A stretch of DNA of 34,263 nucleotides from Alphaproteobacteria bacterium (GTDB lineage Bacteria > Pseudomonadota > Alphaproteobacteria > Rs-D84), in the NCBI GenBank assembly GCA_017520675.1, contig JAFXFG010000008.1, forward strand, positions 1 to 34,263. The letters are read 5' to 3'. A program made the translations under genes and the position numbers. The first letter of the stretch is position 1, and every line of letters begins with the position of its first letter. Shown piece by piece: positions 23,380 to 32,395 of this stretch. The notes beneath the pieces were generated by a model. The model was not told where the DNA came from. It searched no databases and worked only from the letters and a program-made list of their open reading frames with translations.

Positions 23380-25617
23380 ATGAATTTACTTATCGTGGAA
23401 TCACCATCAAAAGCAAAAACAATCGAAAAATATCTGGGGACAGGTTGGCGGGTTATCGCATCTGTCGGACATGTGCGTGATTTAGTGCCTGAAAATGGCA
23501 GTGTCGATACTGAAAATAACTTTAAAATGAAATGGCAAATTATGCCAGGTAAAGAAAAACAAATTAAATTAATTACTGATGAATTAAAAAAAGCAGATGC
23601 TGTCTATCTGGCAAGCGACCCTGACCGCGAAGGTGAGGCAATTGCATGGCACCTGCTGGATATTTTGAAAAATAAAAAATTACTGAAAGATAAAAAAGTA
23701 TATCGCGTTGCTTTTCACGAAATTACAAAAAAAGCAGTGCAGGCCGCAATCGAACAACCACGTGAAATTGATAAAAATTTGGTCGATGCTTATCTGGTCA
23801 GACGCGCGTTGGATTACCTGATTGGATTTGGAATTTCACCATTGTTATGGCGCAGAAATTTGGGAAAATCTGCCGGACGAGTGCAGTCTGTGGCGGTAAA
23901 ACTGGTTGTGGACCGCGAAAAAGAAATCGAAGCGTTTAAACCTGTTGAATATTGGTCGCTGGAATCTGTGTGCGCAACTGGTTCTGGTGAATTTAAGGCA
24001 ATGCTAAATAATTTTGATGGAAATAAAATCGAAAAAATGACCATCGAAAACCAAGAACAAATTAATAATATTCTGGGCAAAATTGGTACACCTGTAATCA
24101 ATGCAAATGTTGTTAATATTGACAAGAAAAAAACAACACGAAAACCAGCCGCACCATTTACAACATCAACACTGCAACAAGAAGCAGCACGCAAATTGTA
24201 CTTTGCATCAAAACGCACAATGAGTGCAGCACAAAAACTGTACGAACAAGGTTTGATTACATATATGCGTACAGACGCAACAAATTTGAATGCGGATGCT
24301 GTTAATGAAATTCGCGCATTTATCGGGCGCGAATATGGTGAAAACTTTGTGCCAAAAACACCAAATGTTTATGCGACAAAATCTAAAAACGCACAGGAAG
24401 CACACGAAGCAATTCGTCCAACACACTTTGATGCACCTGCAAAAAATCTGAGCGGTGATGAAGCAAAGTTATATGACTTGATTTGGAAAAGAACAATCGC
24501 ATGTCAGATGACAAATGCAGAATTTGATTCGGTCGCAGCAGATATAGAAACAGAAAATAAAATCGCAGTATTTCACGCGGTTGGTTCTACACGCACCTTT
24601 GACGGATTTATGAAGATATATACAGAAGATAAAGACGACGAAGATGAAAAAAAGGAATCAAAATTACCACCACTTAATATCGGCGATAAAATTTCAATCA
24701 AAGAACTAATCCCTGAACAGCACTTTACACAAGCACCACCAAGATATACAGAAGCGTCCTTGGTAAAAAAACTGGAAGAATTGGGAATAGGGCGACCATC
24801 AACATATGCAACAATTATGTCAACAATCGTTGACCGCGCATATGTCGAACAAGATAAACAAAGACGTTTTCATCCAACCAGTGGTGGATGGGTTATCGCA
24901 GCATATCTGTCAAAGTATTTTACAGACCTGGTCGATGTTAATTTTACAGCAAAAACAGAAGATACTTTGGACGATGTTTCAAATGGTAAAACAGATAAAA
25001 TCGATGCACTTAATGGTTTCTGGGGACCAACTGATAAGATGATAGAAGGGGCACGCGGAATTAAAACATCTGATATTATTGATGAAATCAATGTTTTTAT
25101 GCATAACCACTTGTTCGCAGATGGAAATAATATATGTCCCGATTGTGGTGGAAAACTGGGGATAAAACTGTCTAAATTTGGGCCTTTTATCGGTTGCGAA
25201 AAATACCCAGAGTGCAAGTATACAAAACAACTAAGCAAAAATGACAATTCATCGCAGACCACAGAATCTGCCGTACAGACAAAATCTGATGCAGTTGAAC
25301 TGGGGGACGGAATTGAATTTCGCGTTGGGAAATTTGGCCCGTATGTAACAGATGGGGCAAAAAATGTCGCAGCCAAACAATATAACGCAGAAACAATAAC
25401 ACTGGAAATCGCGCGTGATTTGTTGGCAAATGCAGGCAAAAAAGCAGAACCTATTAAAATCGGCGAAAACCCAGAAACAAAAAAGATGATTTTCTATTAT
25501 CCAACAGGTCGATATGGGGCATATATATCTTCTAATCGGGTTAATGTTTCTGTGGCAGAACAACCGGACTTGGAAACAGCAATTAAACTTATTAACAACA
25601 AGGCAAAGAAAAAATAA
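23380..25617 (+). CDS. topA: DNA topoisomerase I
   Basis: Type IA topoisomerase that relaxes negative supercoils. The start at 23380 (MNLLIVESPSKAKTIEKYLG, with AAGG upstream) gives 745 residues; the longer frame to 23308 lies in rodA. The TOPRIM domain includes ASDPDREGEAIAWH. Active-site tyrosine is Y295 in GLITYMRTD. One C4 zinc ribbon is seen (CPDC 586-589, CEKYPEC 606-612), followed by a second topo-C-terminal repeat without zinc ligands (FRVGKFGPYV, then YYPTGRYGAYIS). The stop overlaps dnaG (TAATG). Confidence 0.96.
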   Translation: MNLLIVESPSKAKTIEKYLGTGWRVIASVGHVRDLVPENGSVDTENNFKMKWQIMPGKEKQIKLITDELKKADAVYLASDPDREGEAIAWHLLDILKNKKLLKDKKVYRVAFHEITKKAVQAAIEQPREIDKNLVDAYLVRRALDYLIGFGISPLLWRRNLGKSAGRVQSVAVKLVVDREKEIEAFKPVEYWSLESVCATGSGEFKAMLNNFDGNKIEKMTIENQEQINNILGKIGTPVINANVVNIDKKKTTRKPAAPFTTSTLQQEAARKLYFASKRTMSAAQKLYEQGLITYMRTDATNLNADAVNEIRAFIGREYGENFVPKTPNVYATKSKNAQEAHEAIRPTHFDAPAKNLSGDEAKLYDLIWKRTIACQMTNAEFDSVAADIETENKIAVFHAVGSTRTFDGFMKIYTEDKDDEDEKKESKLPPLNIGDKISIKELIPEQHFTQAPPRYTEASLVKKLEELGIGRPSTYATIMSTIVDRAYVEQDKQRRFHPTSGGWVIAAYLSKYFTDLVDVNFTAKTEDTLDDVSNGKTDKIDALNGFWGPTDKMIEGARGIKTSDIIDEINVFMHNHLFADGNNICPDCGGKLGIKLSKFGPFIGCEKYPECKYTKQLSKNDNSSQTTESAVQTKSDAVELGDGIEFRVGKFGPYVTDGAKNVAAKQYNAETITLEIARDLLANAGKKAEPIKIGENPETKKMIFYYPTGRYGAYISSNRVNVSVAEQPDLETAIKLINNKAKKK

Positions 25618-27239
25618 TGGCACCAAATAACAGGTTTAACTATTCTAACTTTACAGACGAATTGCGCGCAAGACTATCTGTATTAGATGTGGTTGGACGT
25701 GTTGTGCCACTGACAAAAAAAGGACAAAATTACTGGGGATGTTGTCCATTTCATAATGAAAAAACCCCAAGTTTCTCGGTCAATGAAGAAAAAGGATTTT
25801 ATCACTGCTTTGGGTGCGGTGAACATGGTGATATTATTTCATTTACAATGAAACATAATAATATGGACTTCAAGGCCGCAATCACAGAACTGGCCACGCA
25901 GGCTGGACTGAAAATGCCGGACTATAAGCCACGCGACCCGAATATTGTTAAACGCGAAGAATCTTTGTTTGATATATGCGAAAAAGCAGCGCAAACATAT
26001 ACAGAAAAATTATTCACACCAGATGGCGCAACAGCACTGGCATACGCAAGAAATCGGGGATTTTCTGATGATGATATAAAAAAATATAGACTGGGGTATG
26101 CGCCAAAAAATAATATAATCGCAAATAAATATGCACAATCAAAACACTTGATTGAATCTGGGCTTTGCAGACGCGGTGATTATGGGATGTATGATTTCTT
26201 TCGCGATAAATTAATGTTCCCTATATTTAATGCAAATGGCAAGGTTGTTGCGTTTTCTGGACGCTCGCTGGATGGCAGTGAACCCAAATATATAAACACA
26301 TCTGATACAGATATTTTTCATAAACGCAAAACTGTTTTTGGATTGAACTTTGCACGCGAAGGAATCCATCGTGCAAACCGCAGTATTATTGTCGAAGGAC
26401 AAATAGATGCAATCAAAATGCAACTTAACGGTTTTCCAGAAACTGTTGCACCACTGGGGACTGCACTGACCGAGGACCATATTGCGTTGCTGTGCAAATC
26501 AAACAGAAATATAACATTTTGCTTTGATGGCGATGGGGCAGGGCAAAAGGCCGCAGCACGCGCATGCGATATTGTTATGCAATTCTTGCGCGATACATCC
26601 GATGTAAAATTCGCATTTGTTAGCGGTGGTAAAGACCCAGATGAAATCTTGAAAATTTCAGGCAGCGATGCAATGCGAAAAATTATAGATGATGCTGTGC
26701 CTTTGGTTGATTTCCTGTGGGATTTGGCAAATAAAAACTTTATAACATCAACCCCTGGGGGACGTGCACAGGCAGAAAAATTCTTGGATAATATAGTCGA
26801 TAAAATCGTTGATACAGAACTGAAAAAACACTATAAACACGAATACGATAAAAGAAAATTCCAAAACTGGCAAAGTTGGAAGAAAGAAAAAAAATCAATT
26901 GATGTAAAATTACCCGATATTGACGGTATAACAAAAAATACTTTGGTTTATATTGTTAATACATATCCTGAATTAGCAGAAAGATATTTGGATTTCTTGG
27001 GCACATTGGGTGTAGATTTTGATGCGACAGCCAATGACCTGAATATGAATTTTGAGGCCGCAGAAAAATATATCGTATCATTGAAATTACAAAGGTATCT
27101 TGAAAAACTAAATTCAAAAAAGCAAATATTAATGAACAGATTGCTGTCTGGTGATGAAACAGTTCGTGAAGAAATTACAGATATAGATTTAGATTTAAAA
27201 AAATATTCAGAAAAATTAAAATTACTTATTAGTTTATAA
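25617..27239 (+). CDS. dnaG: DNA primase DnaG
   Basis: Makes RNA primers at the replication fork. 540 residues: a CHC2 zinc finger (C43, H46, C64, C67), an RNA polymerase domain with TOPRIM motifs (IIVEGQIDAIKM, CFDGDGAGQKAA, GGKDPDEIL), and a shortened C-terminal DnaB-interaction region (about 430-540). Alphaproteobacterial primases are often above 600 residues, so the C-terminal part is reduced. It is the last gene of the mreC-to-dnaG run; rpoD, a frequent neighbour, is absent. Confidence 0.96.
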   Translation: MAPNNRFNYSNFTDELRARLSVLDVVGRVVPLTKKGQNYWGCCPFHNEKTPSFSVNEEKGFYHCFGCGEHGDIISFTMKHNNMDFKAAITELATQAGLKMPDYKPRDPNIVKREESLFDICEKAAQTYTEKLFTPDGATALAYARNRGFSDDDIKKYRLGYAPKNNIIANKYAQSKHLIESGLCRRGDYGMYDFFRDKLMFPIFNANGKVVAFSGRSLDGSEPKYINTSDTDIFHKRKTVFGLNFAREGIHRANRSIIVEGQIDAIKMQLNGFPETVAPLGTALTEDHIALLCKSNRNITFCFDGDGAGQKAAARACDIVMQFLRDTSDVKFAFVSGGKDPDEILKISGSDAMRKIIDDAVPLVDFLWDLANKNFITSTPGGRAQAEKFLDNIVDKIVDTELKKHYKHEYDKRKFQNWQSWKKEKKSIDVKLPDIDGITKNTLVYIVNTYPELAERYLDFLGTLGVDFDATANDLNMNFEAAEKYIVSLKLQRYLEKLNSKKQILMNRLLSGDETVREEITDIDLDLKKYSEKLKLLISL

Positions 27240-27246
27240 AATATAA

Positions 27247-27298
27247 AATTACCGGCTTTTTTTAACATTTTTACAAAAAAAGCCGGTGTTTTTTTTTA
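27247..27298. terminator. Terminator between dnaG and macA (ACCGGC family, long form)
   Basis: ACCGGC (27251-27256) followed by T7, and A7 followed by GCCGGT (27282-27287) and a T run; nearly identical to the copy at 31630. Confidence 0.75.
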
Positions 27299-27309
27299 TT
27301 TCATGTACT

Positions 27310-28533
27310 TTATCTGCGGGGGCCACGCATTGGATTCATTGATTGTGATGTGTTTGTTGATTTACCACCATTTTTACCAACAACTATCTTATCCCCCAGT
27401 TTTATTTCGTCTGATATAACCTCGGTTTCGGTTGCTGTGCTTAAACCCTTGGTGTATGGAATCAGTACTATTTCGCCATCGCGCAACAATGCCATATGAC
27501 TGGCCGGTGTTGCACCATTGGCATCTTCGATAAAACTGTTGAAACTGCGAACTAAAAATGCTGCATTTGGTGCCTTCCATACATTGTCGCGTTCAGATAT
27601 AATAATTGTTACAAATGCCGTCATCCCAGGCATTAAACGCAAATCTGTATTATCGACATCAATTACAACTGTATAAACAACAACATTAGATGTCGTTGTT
27701 GGCGATAGTCTTATTTGCCGAACAACACCATTAAATGTTTCTGTTGGGTATGCATCAACAGTAAACGAAACAATTTGGTTTTCTTTGATAACACCTATGT
27801 CAGCCTCGGATACAGCGGTTTCAATTTGCATTTTTGTCAGGTCTTCTGCAATTTCAAACAAGTCAGGGGTTTGAAATGACGCAGCAACAGTTTGCCCAAC
27901 ATCAACCTTGCGAGAGATAACAGTCCCGTCCACAGGTGATGCAATTGTTGCATAGCCAAGGTTTGTTACTGCACGCTCGTACTGAGATTGCATACGATTA
28001 ACCGATTGTTCGGATTGTTCATATGCCGCCTGAGATTGTTCCATCTCAGCACGTGAAATATAGTTTTCGTTATACAAGAATTTATTTCTTTCGTATTCGC
28101 TTTTTGCAAGATTTCGCTGAGATATAGCACTGTCCAGCGAGGCGCGCGCTTCGTTAACAGAGGCCTGTAAAACAGATGGTTCAATTGTTAATAAAACATC
28201 GCCTTTTTTAACCTTGGTATTAAAATCTACATACAGATTGTCAATCGTCCCAGATACTTGCGAACCAACATTAACTGTGTTGACAGGTTGAATTTCACCA
28301 GTTGCACTTACCACCTGCTTTAAATCGCCACGCGTAATATTCACAGTTACATATTCGTTTTTGTTATCTGTCGTGCCACCAAAAACCAGTTTTATTATAA
28401 CCAGCGCAGATATAATTAATAATACCCACCACTTTTTACGCCAGATTAATTTCATAAGACGCTTGGACCAATGAACTTTTTTAAGTTCTTTGGTTTCCTG
28501 TTTGTTTCTGTCTAGGATTTTATTCTTCTTCAT
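27310..28533 (-). CDS. macA: MacA-like periplasmic adaptor (membrane fusion protein)
   Basis: Links an inner-membrane transporter to a TolC channel. 407 residues: cytoplasmic basic start, one membrane helix (about 33-50), a lipoyl-type half (VGSQVSGTIDNLYVDFNTKVKKGD), a coiled-coil hairpin (about 115-190, with NEARASLDSAISQRNLAKSE), the second lipoyl half (ASPVDGTVISRKVDVGQTV) and a beta-barrel domain. LSPTTTSNVVVYTVVIDVDN is typical of MacA rather than of RND adaptors. The Met/Pro/Arg-rich tail is odd. It overlaps tolC by 4 bases. No macB follows. Confidence 0.85.
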   Translation of the reverse strand: MKKNKILDRNKQETKELKKVHWSKRLMKLIWRKKWWVLLIISALVIIKLVFGGTTDNKNEYVTVNITRGDLKQVVSATGEIQPVNTVNVGSQVSGTIDNLYVDFNTKVKKGDVLLTIEPSVLQASVNEARASLDSAISQRNLAKSEYERNKFLYNENYISRAEMEQSQAAYEQSEQSVNRMQSQYERAVTNLGYATIASPVDGTVISRKVDVGQTVAASFQTPDLFEIAEDLTKMQIETAVSEADIGVIKENQIVSFTVDAYPTETFNGVVRQIRLSPTTTSNVVVYTVVIDVDNTDLRLMPGMTAFVTIIISERDNVWKAPNAAFLVRSFNSFIEDANGATPASHMALLRDGEIVLIPYTKGLSTATETEVISDEIKLGDKIVVGKNGGKSTNTSQSMNPMRGPRR

Positions 28534-29858
28534 TTATTTTCTCCGTCTTTTAAGCCTAGTTTCAAGTCGCCAACAGCCAATGCAACAGCAGCGCGCTTTG
28601 TGAACAAATCATATTTGGCGGCATTATTTTGCTTTTCCGCATCAACCAGTTCTGATTGCGCAGTTTGCCAGTCTAGCATCGTAGCACGACCAACCTTGTA
28701 CATGCCGGCAGTTACTTTTTCACTTTCGGTTGCAGACTTTAATAATGTTTCCGTCTGGGTAAGAACATTTAATGCGGTCTTGTAATTATGATAGGCTGTA
28801 AATATATCAAGATTCGCATTGTCGTTAATAGACCTTTCTTGTTCAACAGCACGTTCGTAATTATATTGTGCAGCGCGGGCATTATACATATTTGCAAATC
28901 CTGCAAACAATGGCATTGATGCACGAATTCCAATACTGCCACTTATATTATCTTGACCGGCCCCAAATGTTTCAGACGGGTTGTCGTTCCAAGATACCGA
29001 TGCAGATGCAGATATAGATGGCAAGTTACTTAACAACATACTGTTTCTGCGATGCCATGCAGAATCTTTGTTTGCAGTCGCACGCAATATATCAGGCCTT
29101 GTTTTTTGCGCCTGTTCAAATAATTCATCTAATGTTTTTGTTTCTTGGGGAGTCCCAAATTCCGCAGGCAAGTCTTGTATTTGTATATCTTGGTCTGTTG
29201 CAAATGACAATTTACTTAATAATGTACCTTTGGCGATTTTTAGATTGTTCTTTGCACGCTCTACCTCTAAATTTCGACTGGCCAAGGTAGTATCAGCACG
29301 CAAAACATCAGCCTTGGCAACAACACCGGCTTTGAATTTTTTTTGTGCAGTTTCGTGTGCAGTCTTTGCAACCTTGTGCATCATTTCTGCGGATTTAACA
29401 TCAGCCTGTGCCTTTAATAATGAATAGTACGACCCAATAACAGAATATACATAATTTTGTACACTTTCATCATAGTCAAAACCACTGGCACGCCAAGCAG
29501 ATATCGTTTGATTTAAATCCGATAAACGCTTGCCAAAATCGAAAATCAAATACGATGCAGATAGCGATGCACCATACGACCAATCACCCCACTGTTCATT
29601 TCTGTATGGCAAAGACGCATTTGCACCTAAATTCAAACTGGGTAAATAATCTGCATAACCCGCGTTCTTTGACATTCTGGCAGACTCATACGATAAAAAA
29701 GCAGCCGCAGTTTGAGGATTTCTGCATAACCCTAAGTCAATAATCTGCTTTAAATCCAGTTGTTCATCCGGTATGGTTGTGCGCGTCATACAATCATCAA
29801 TCGCGGCATATGATGCAATAGGCAATAAAAAAATAAGTAATAACAAACTGTATTTCAT
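28530..29858 (-). CDS. tolC: TolC-family outer membrane efflux protein
   Basis: Trimeric outer-membrane and periplasmic channel for type I or efflux systems. The start at 29858 (MKYSLLLLIFLLPIASYAA) follows a purine-rich GAGAGAGAA and gives 442 residues with a clear signal peptide cleaved near AYA-A. Two OEP repeats are visible (about 45-235 and 250-435), each with long coiled-coil helices (QKKFKAGVVAKADVLRADTTLASR; SEKVTAGMYKVGRATMLDWQ). It is the first gene of a unit with macA. Confidence 0.9.
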   Translation of the reverse strand: MKYSLLLLIFLLPIASYAAIDDCMTRTTIPDEQLDLKQIIDLGLCRNPQTAAAFLSYESARMSKNAGYADYLPSLNLGANASLPYRNEQWGDWSYGASLSASYLIFDFGKRLSDLNQTISAWRASGFDYDESVQNYVYSVIGSYYSLLKAQADVKSAEMMHKVAKTAHETAQKKFKAGVVAKADVLRADTTLASRNLEVERAKNNLKIAKGTLLSKLSFATDQDIQIQDLPAEFGTPQETKTLDELFEQAQKTRPDILRATANKDSAWHRRNSMLLSNLPSISASASVSWNDNPSETFGAGQDNISGSIGIRASMPLFAGFANMYNARAAQYNYERAVEQERSINDNANLDIFTAYHNYKTALNVLTQTETLLKSATESEKVTAGMYKVGRATMLDWQTAQSELVDAEKQNNAAKYDLFTKRAAVALAVGDLKLGLKDGENK

Positions 29859-29907
29859 ATATATTCTCTCTCGCTTAACTTTTGTTATAATAATACTAAT
29901 TTTTATG

Positions 29908-29936
29908 TTGAAATACAATTTATTTTTTTATATTAT
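29908..29936 (+). promoter_or_regulatory. tRNA-Cys promoter
   Basis: TTGAAA (29908-29913), 17-bp spacer, TATTAT (29931-29936). Confidence 0.55.
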
Positions 29937-29952
29937 ACCATTGCTTGATAAC

Positions 29953-30026
29953 GGCCTGGTGGCAGAGTGGTTATGCAGAGGACTGCAAATCCTTGTATGC
30001 CGGTTCGATTCCGACCCAGGCCTCCA
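29953..30026 (+). tRNA. tRNA-Cys (GCA anticodon)
   Basis: 74 nt with encoded CCA. Acceptor stem GGCCTGG/CCAGGCC, anticodon stem AGGA/TCCT with loop CTGCAAA giving anticodon GCA, T-arm GGTTCGATTCC, discriminator U. Confidence 0.96.
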
Positions 30027-30039
30027 AATTAAGTAAATC

Positions 30040-30060
30040 AGCCCTTGCGGGCTTTTTTTT
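30040..30060 (+). terminator. Terminator of tRNA-Cys
   Basis: AGCCC, TTGC loop, GGGCT, then eight T. It is one of the few terminators here without the ACCGGC core, and its 3' half overlaps the candidate recF -35. Confidence 0.88.
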
Positions 30061-30073
30061 ATTTTTGTATCAT
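30045..30073 (+). promoter_or_regulatory. recF promoter, probably leaderless
   Basis: TTGCGG (30045-30050), 17-bp spacer, TATCAT (30068-30073). The ATG at 30081 is 7 bases beyond the -10, and there is no ribosome-binding site. Confidence 0.4.
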
Positions 30074-30080
30074 ACGCGTT

Positions 30081-31178
30081 ATGATAACATCGTTAAGCCT
30101 TACAGATTTTAGAAATCATAAAAACAGCAGAATAGATACCTGTGGTCAGCACAATATTGTTATCACTGGTCCAAACGGTTCTGGAAAAACTGCTGTATTA
30201 GAGGCACTATCTGTTCTGTCCGGAGAACGCGGTATGCGGGGCGCACAAATGCAGGATATGGCGCGATTTGACGGTAACGGTGGTTTTAGTGTCTTTGCAA
30301 ATTTGTCTGACGAAACAGAATTATCCGTTAGTTATCTTAGCGGCGATTCAAATAGGCGCGCAAAAATAGATGGTGATAATGCGCCTTTGTCAGACCTGTC
30401 AAAACATCTACGCGCTGTATGGATAACCCCAAAAGAAGATAGACTGTTTGTCGATAATGCATCTGATAGGCGGGCTTTTTTCGATAGACTTGTTTCTAGT
30501 TTTGATTCTGCACATTCTGGTCGTACTGCACGATTGTCAAAATTGTTAACAGAACGCGCAATCGCACTAAAAAATGGCGCGGATTCTAATTGGCTGGACG
30601 CACTGGATATCCAAATAGCCGGTACTTGTGTTGCGATTTCTGTTGCACGAATTCAATACGCAGGACAGTTAAATTATTTCTTGTCGCGGTGCGCAGTATC
30701 TGTATCCGGTATGACAGAAAAAATGCTAATCGATGGTATGACCGCAGGCGATGCAGAACGCGCTTATCTGGCTTATTTGCAGAATAATCGTGTGTTAATT
30801 AATGATAAAATGATTCTGGATGGACCACATAAATCTGACTTTGGTGTGTTTAATAAGGAATTAGAATTGCCAGCACATCTAACCAGCACAGGACAACAAA
30901 AAACCGTCTTAATCGATTTAATATTGGCGCATGCACATTTGGTTTATACAAAAACATCAAATCATATTCTTGTGCTGCTGGACGAAGCGGCAGCGCACCT
31001 TGACGCAACAGCCAGATTAAATATGTTTTTGTCATTAGAAAAATCACATGCACAAGTCTGGGCAACCGGTCTGGACGAATCTGTTTTTGCAGATGTACCA
31101 AATGCAAAATTTGTTACTTGCCTTGGTGGCGAAATAAATAATATACTACACGCGGAGAAAAAATTATGTCAAGAATAG
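30081..31178 (+). CDS. recF: DNA replication and repair protein RecF
   Basis: SMC-like ATPase that helps load RecA at single-strand gaps. The start at 30081 gives 365 residues. MITSLSLTDFRNHKN is the usual N-terminus, Walker A is GPNGSGKT (30-37), signature region HLTSTGQQKTVLIDLILAHA, and Walker B with the D-loop is VLLDEAAAHLD. It lies outside the usual dnaA-dnaN-recF-gyrB cluster and is followed by sspB with a 13-base overlap. Confidence 0.94.
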   Translation: MITSLSLTDFRNHKNSRIDTCGQHNIVITGPNGSGKTAVLEALSVLSGERGMRGAQMQDMARFDGNGGFSVFANLSDETELSVSYLSGDSNRRAKIDGDNAPLSDLSKHLRAVWITPKEDRLFVDNASDRRAFFDRLVSSFDSAHSGRTARLSKLLTERAIALKNGADSNWLDALDIQIAGTCVAISVARIQYAGQLNYFLSRCAVSVSGMTEKMLIDGMTAGDAERAYLAYLQNNRVLINDKMILDGPHKSDFGVFNKELELPAHLTSTGQQKTVLIDLILAHAHLVYTKTSNHILVLLDEAAAHLDATARLNMFLSLEKSHAQVWATGLDESVFADVPNAKFVTCLGGEINNILHAEKKLCQE

Positions 31179-31630
31179 ATTATCAAACTTTATTAGATAG
31201 TGCTTTGAAAACAGTTGTGAAAGAAGCGCTTATACACGCACAATTTAACGGATTGGGCGACGGAACACATTTTTATATAACATTTAGAACACGCGATAAT
31301 GGGGTGGTGTTGCCCGATTTCTTGCGCATTAGATATCCAGACCTGATGACAATAGTGTTACAGTATTCTTATAATAACCTGAATGTTTCAGATAAAGAGT
31401 TTGGTGTACAATTAACTTTTGATGGACGACCATTTTTTATTCGTATTCCTTTCTCTGCATTGGTTGAATTTAAAGACCCATCTGTTGACTTTATGTTGTC
31501 CTTTCAAAATAAAATCCAACCAGATAATGAAAATTCTGATATAGAATTACCGCTGGAAGAAAAGCCTGATACTGTACCCGACCCAGGTCGTGTTGTTTCA
31601 CTGGATGAATTTAGAAGAAATAAAAAATAA
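31166..31630 (+). CDS. sspB: ClpXP adaptor SspB (alphaproteobacterial type)
   Basis: Delivers ssrA-tagged proteins from stalled ribosomes to ClpXP. 154 residues. The folded part (about 1-115) shows HFYITFRTRDNGVVLPDFLRIRYPDLMTIVLQYS and FIRIPFSALVEFKDPSVDFMLSF, characteristic of SspB-alpha. A disordered acidic linker ends in the short basic tail VSLDEFRRNKK, which in the family docks on ClpX. GGAG precedes the ATG inside the recF end. Confidence 0.9.
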   Translation: MSRIDYQTLLDSALKTVVKEALIHAQFNGLGDGTHFYITFRTRDNGVVLPDFLRIRYPDLMTIVLQYSYNNLNVSDKEFGVQLTFDGRPFFIRIPFSALVEFKDPSVDFMLSFQNKIQPDNENSDIELPLEEKPDTVPDPGRVVSLDEFRRNKK

Positions 31631-31680
31631 AAAAAATACCGGCTTTTTTTAACATTTTTACAAAAAAAGCCGGTGTTTTT
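31630..31680. terminator. Terminator between sspB and the SufD-like gene (ACCGGC family, long form)
   Basis: ACCGGC (31638-31643) followed by T7, and A7 followed by GCCGGT (31669-31674) and a T run. Confidence 0.75.
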
Positions 31681-32357
31681 TATTCATAATCATTTAAAAA
31701 CGCTTCACGCATAACATCATGTATTTCATTTATTGATAACCCCGCACCACGCAAATATGTAATCTGCATATCTGTTGGACAATATATTGCCGCACTGTGA
31801 TCTGCGCAAATCGGTTCAGCAGATATTCGTTGTGCCGGCATAAATTCAGTTTTTGCCCCTGGTTCAACCATTGCAACAAATGACATATCAGATTTACATT
31901 TTGGACAATCTTTATCAATTATCGATACACCTGATAATTTTGAAACAGAATTTTTACCGGCAAAAAGTTTATTTTTTACAAAAATAGCCGTATTTTTTAA
32001 CATATGTCTGGCATCACAATTATAATTTAATTCACTGCCCATATTTTGCATCATTATATTTGCCTTGATTTCAGAATTTTCACCGGCATTTTTTATAAAA
32101 ATATCAAAAAAAGCCGGCTTTTTATTTTTTATACTGGCACTTATGATAACATTTTGATTATCAGCACCAAGTTCAATATTTAACCGGCATTTACCGGCAA
32201 TTTCACCAATATATATAATATGAACCGGTAAATCATACCGCTTTGCAATTGGGCCATCGGGCAGGGTGGATAATTCAGGACAATAAATACCATCGCGGTA
32301 AACAATAGTTTCCGCAGGAAAAGTTTTTATGTTGAATTCATTCCAGATGTATGACAT
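31680..32357 (-). CDS. Short SufB/SufD-family protein (Fe-S cluster assembly scaffold)
   Basis: SufD partners SufB and SufC in assembling Fe-S clusters. The C-terminal signature is clear: ADHSAAIYCPTDMQITYLRGAGLSINEIHDVMREAFLNDYE. In full-length family members it reads YLxxRGL/RGAGL, then IxxVMRxAFL. The protein is only 225 residues from the ATG at 32357, against about 400 or more, because the N-terminal helical domain is missing; the rest looks like a reduced beta-helix core. A GTG at 32366 would add three residues. No other suf gene is near. It also contains two in-frame palindromes of the ACCGGC family. It is probably expressed, given a good promoter, but function should be treated as uncertain. 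Confidence 0.75.
   Translation of the reverse strand: MSYIWNEFNIKTFPAETIVYRDGIYCPELSTLPDGPIAKRYDLPVHIIYIGEIAGKCRLNIELGADNQNVIISASIKNKKPAFFDIFIKNAGENSEIKANIMMQNMGSELNYNCDARHMLKNTAIFVKNKLFAGKNSVSKLSGVSIIDKDCPKCKSDMSFVAMVEPGAKTEFMPAQRISAEPICADHSAAIYCPTDMQITYLRGAGLSINEIHDVMREAFLNDYE
31953..31999 (-). repeat. ACCGGC-family element inside the SufD-like gene (1)
   Basis: ACCGGC next to A5 at the left, ATAGCCGTA followed by T6 and AACAT at the right, with the same T/A-rich middle as the intergenic copies. It encodes NTAIFVKNKLFAGK. Confidence 0.5.
32082..32130 (-). repeat. ACCGGC-family element inside the SufD-like gene (2)
   Basis: ACCGGC followed by ATTTTTTATAA at the left, A7 followed by GCCGGC and T5 at the right; close to the long intergenic form. 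It encodes KPAFFDIFIKNAGE. Confidence 0.6.
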
Positions 32358-32366
32358 ATTAAGCAC

Positions 32367-32395
32367 ATTATAAAGGATTTTAAAATGGGATTCAA
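32367..32395 (-). promoter_or_regulatory. Promoter of the SufD-like gene
   Basis: Minus strand: TTGAAT (32395-32390), 17-bp spacer, TATAAT (32372-32367). The -35 lies inside the start of ychF. The ATG is 9 bases past the -10, so the mRNA would be nearly leaderless; no ribosome-binding site is visible. Confidence 0.6.

Noticed and set aside
24870..25439. 189-residue minus-strand ORF inside topA
   Set aside because: Shadow of the topA frame, caused by codon bias.
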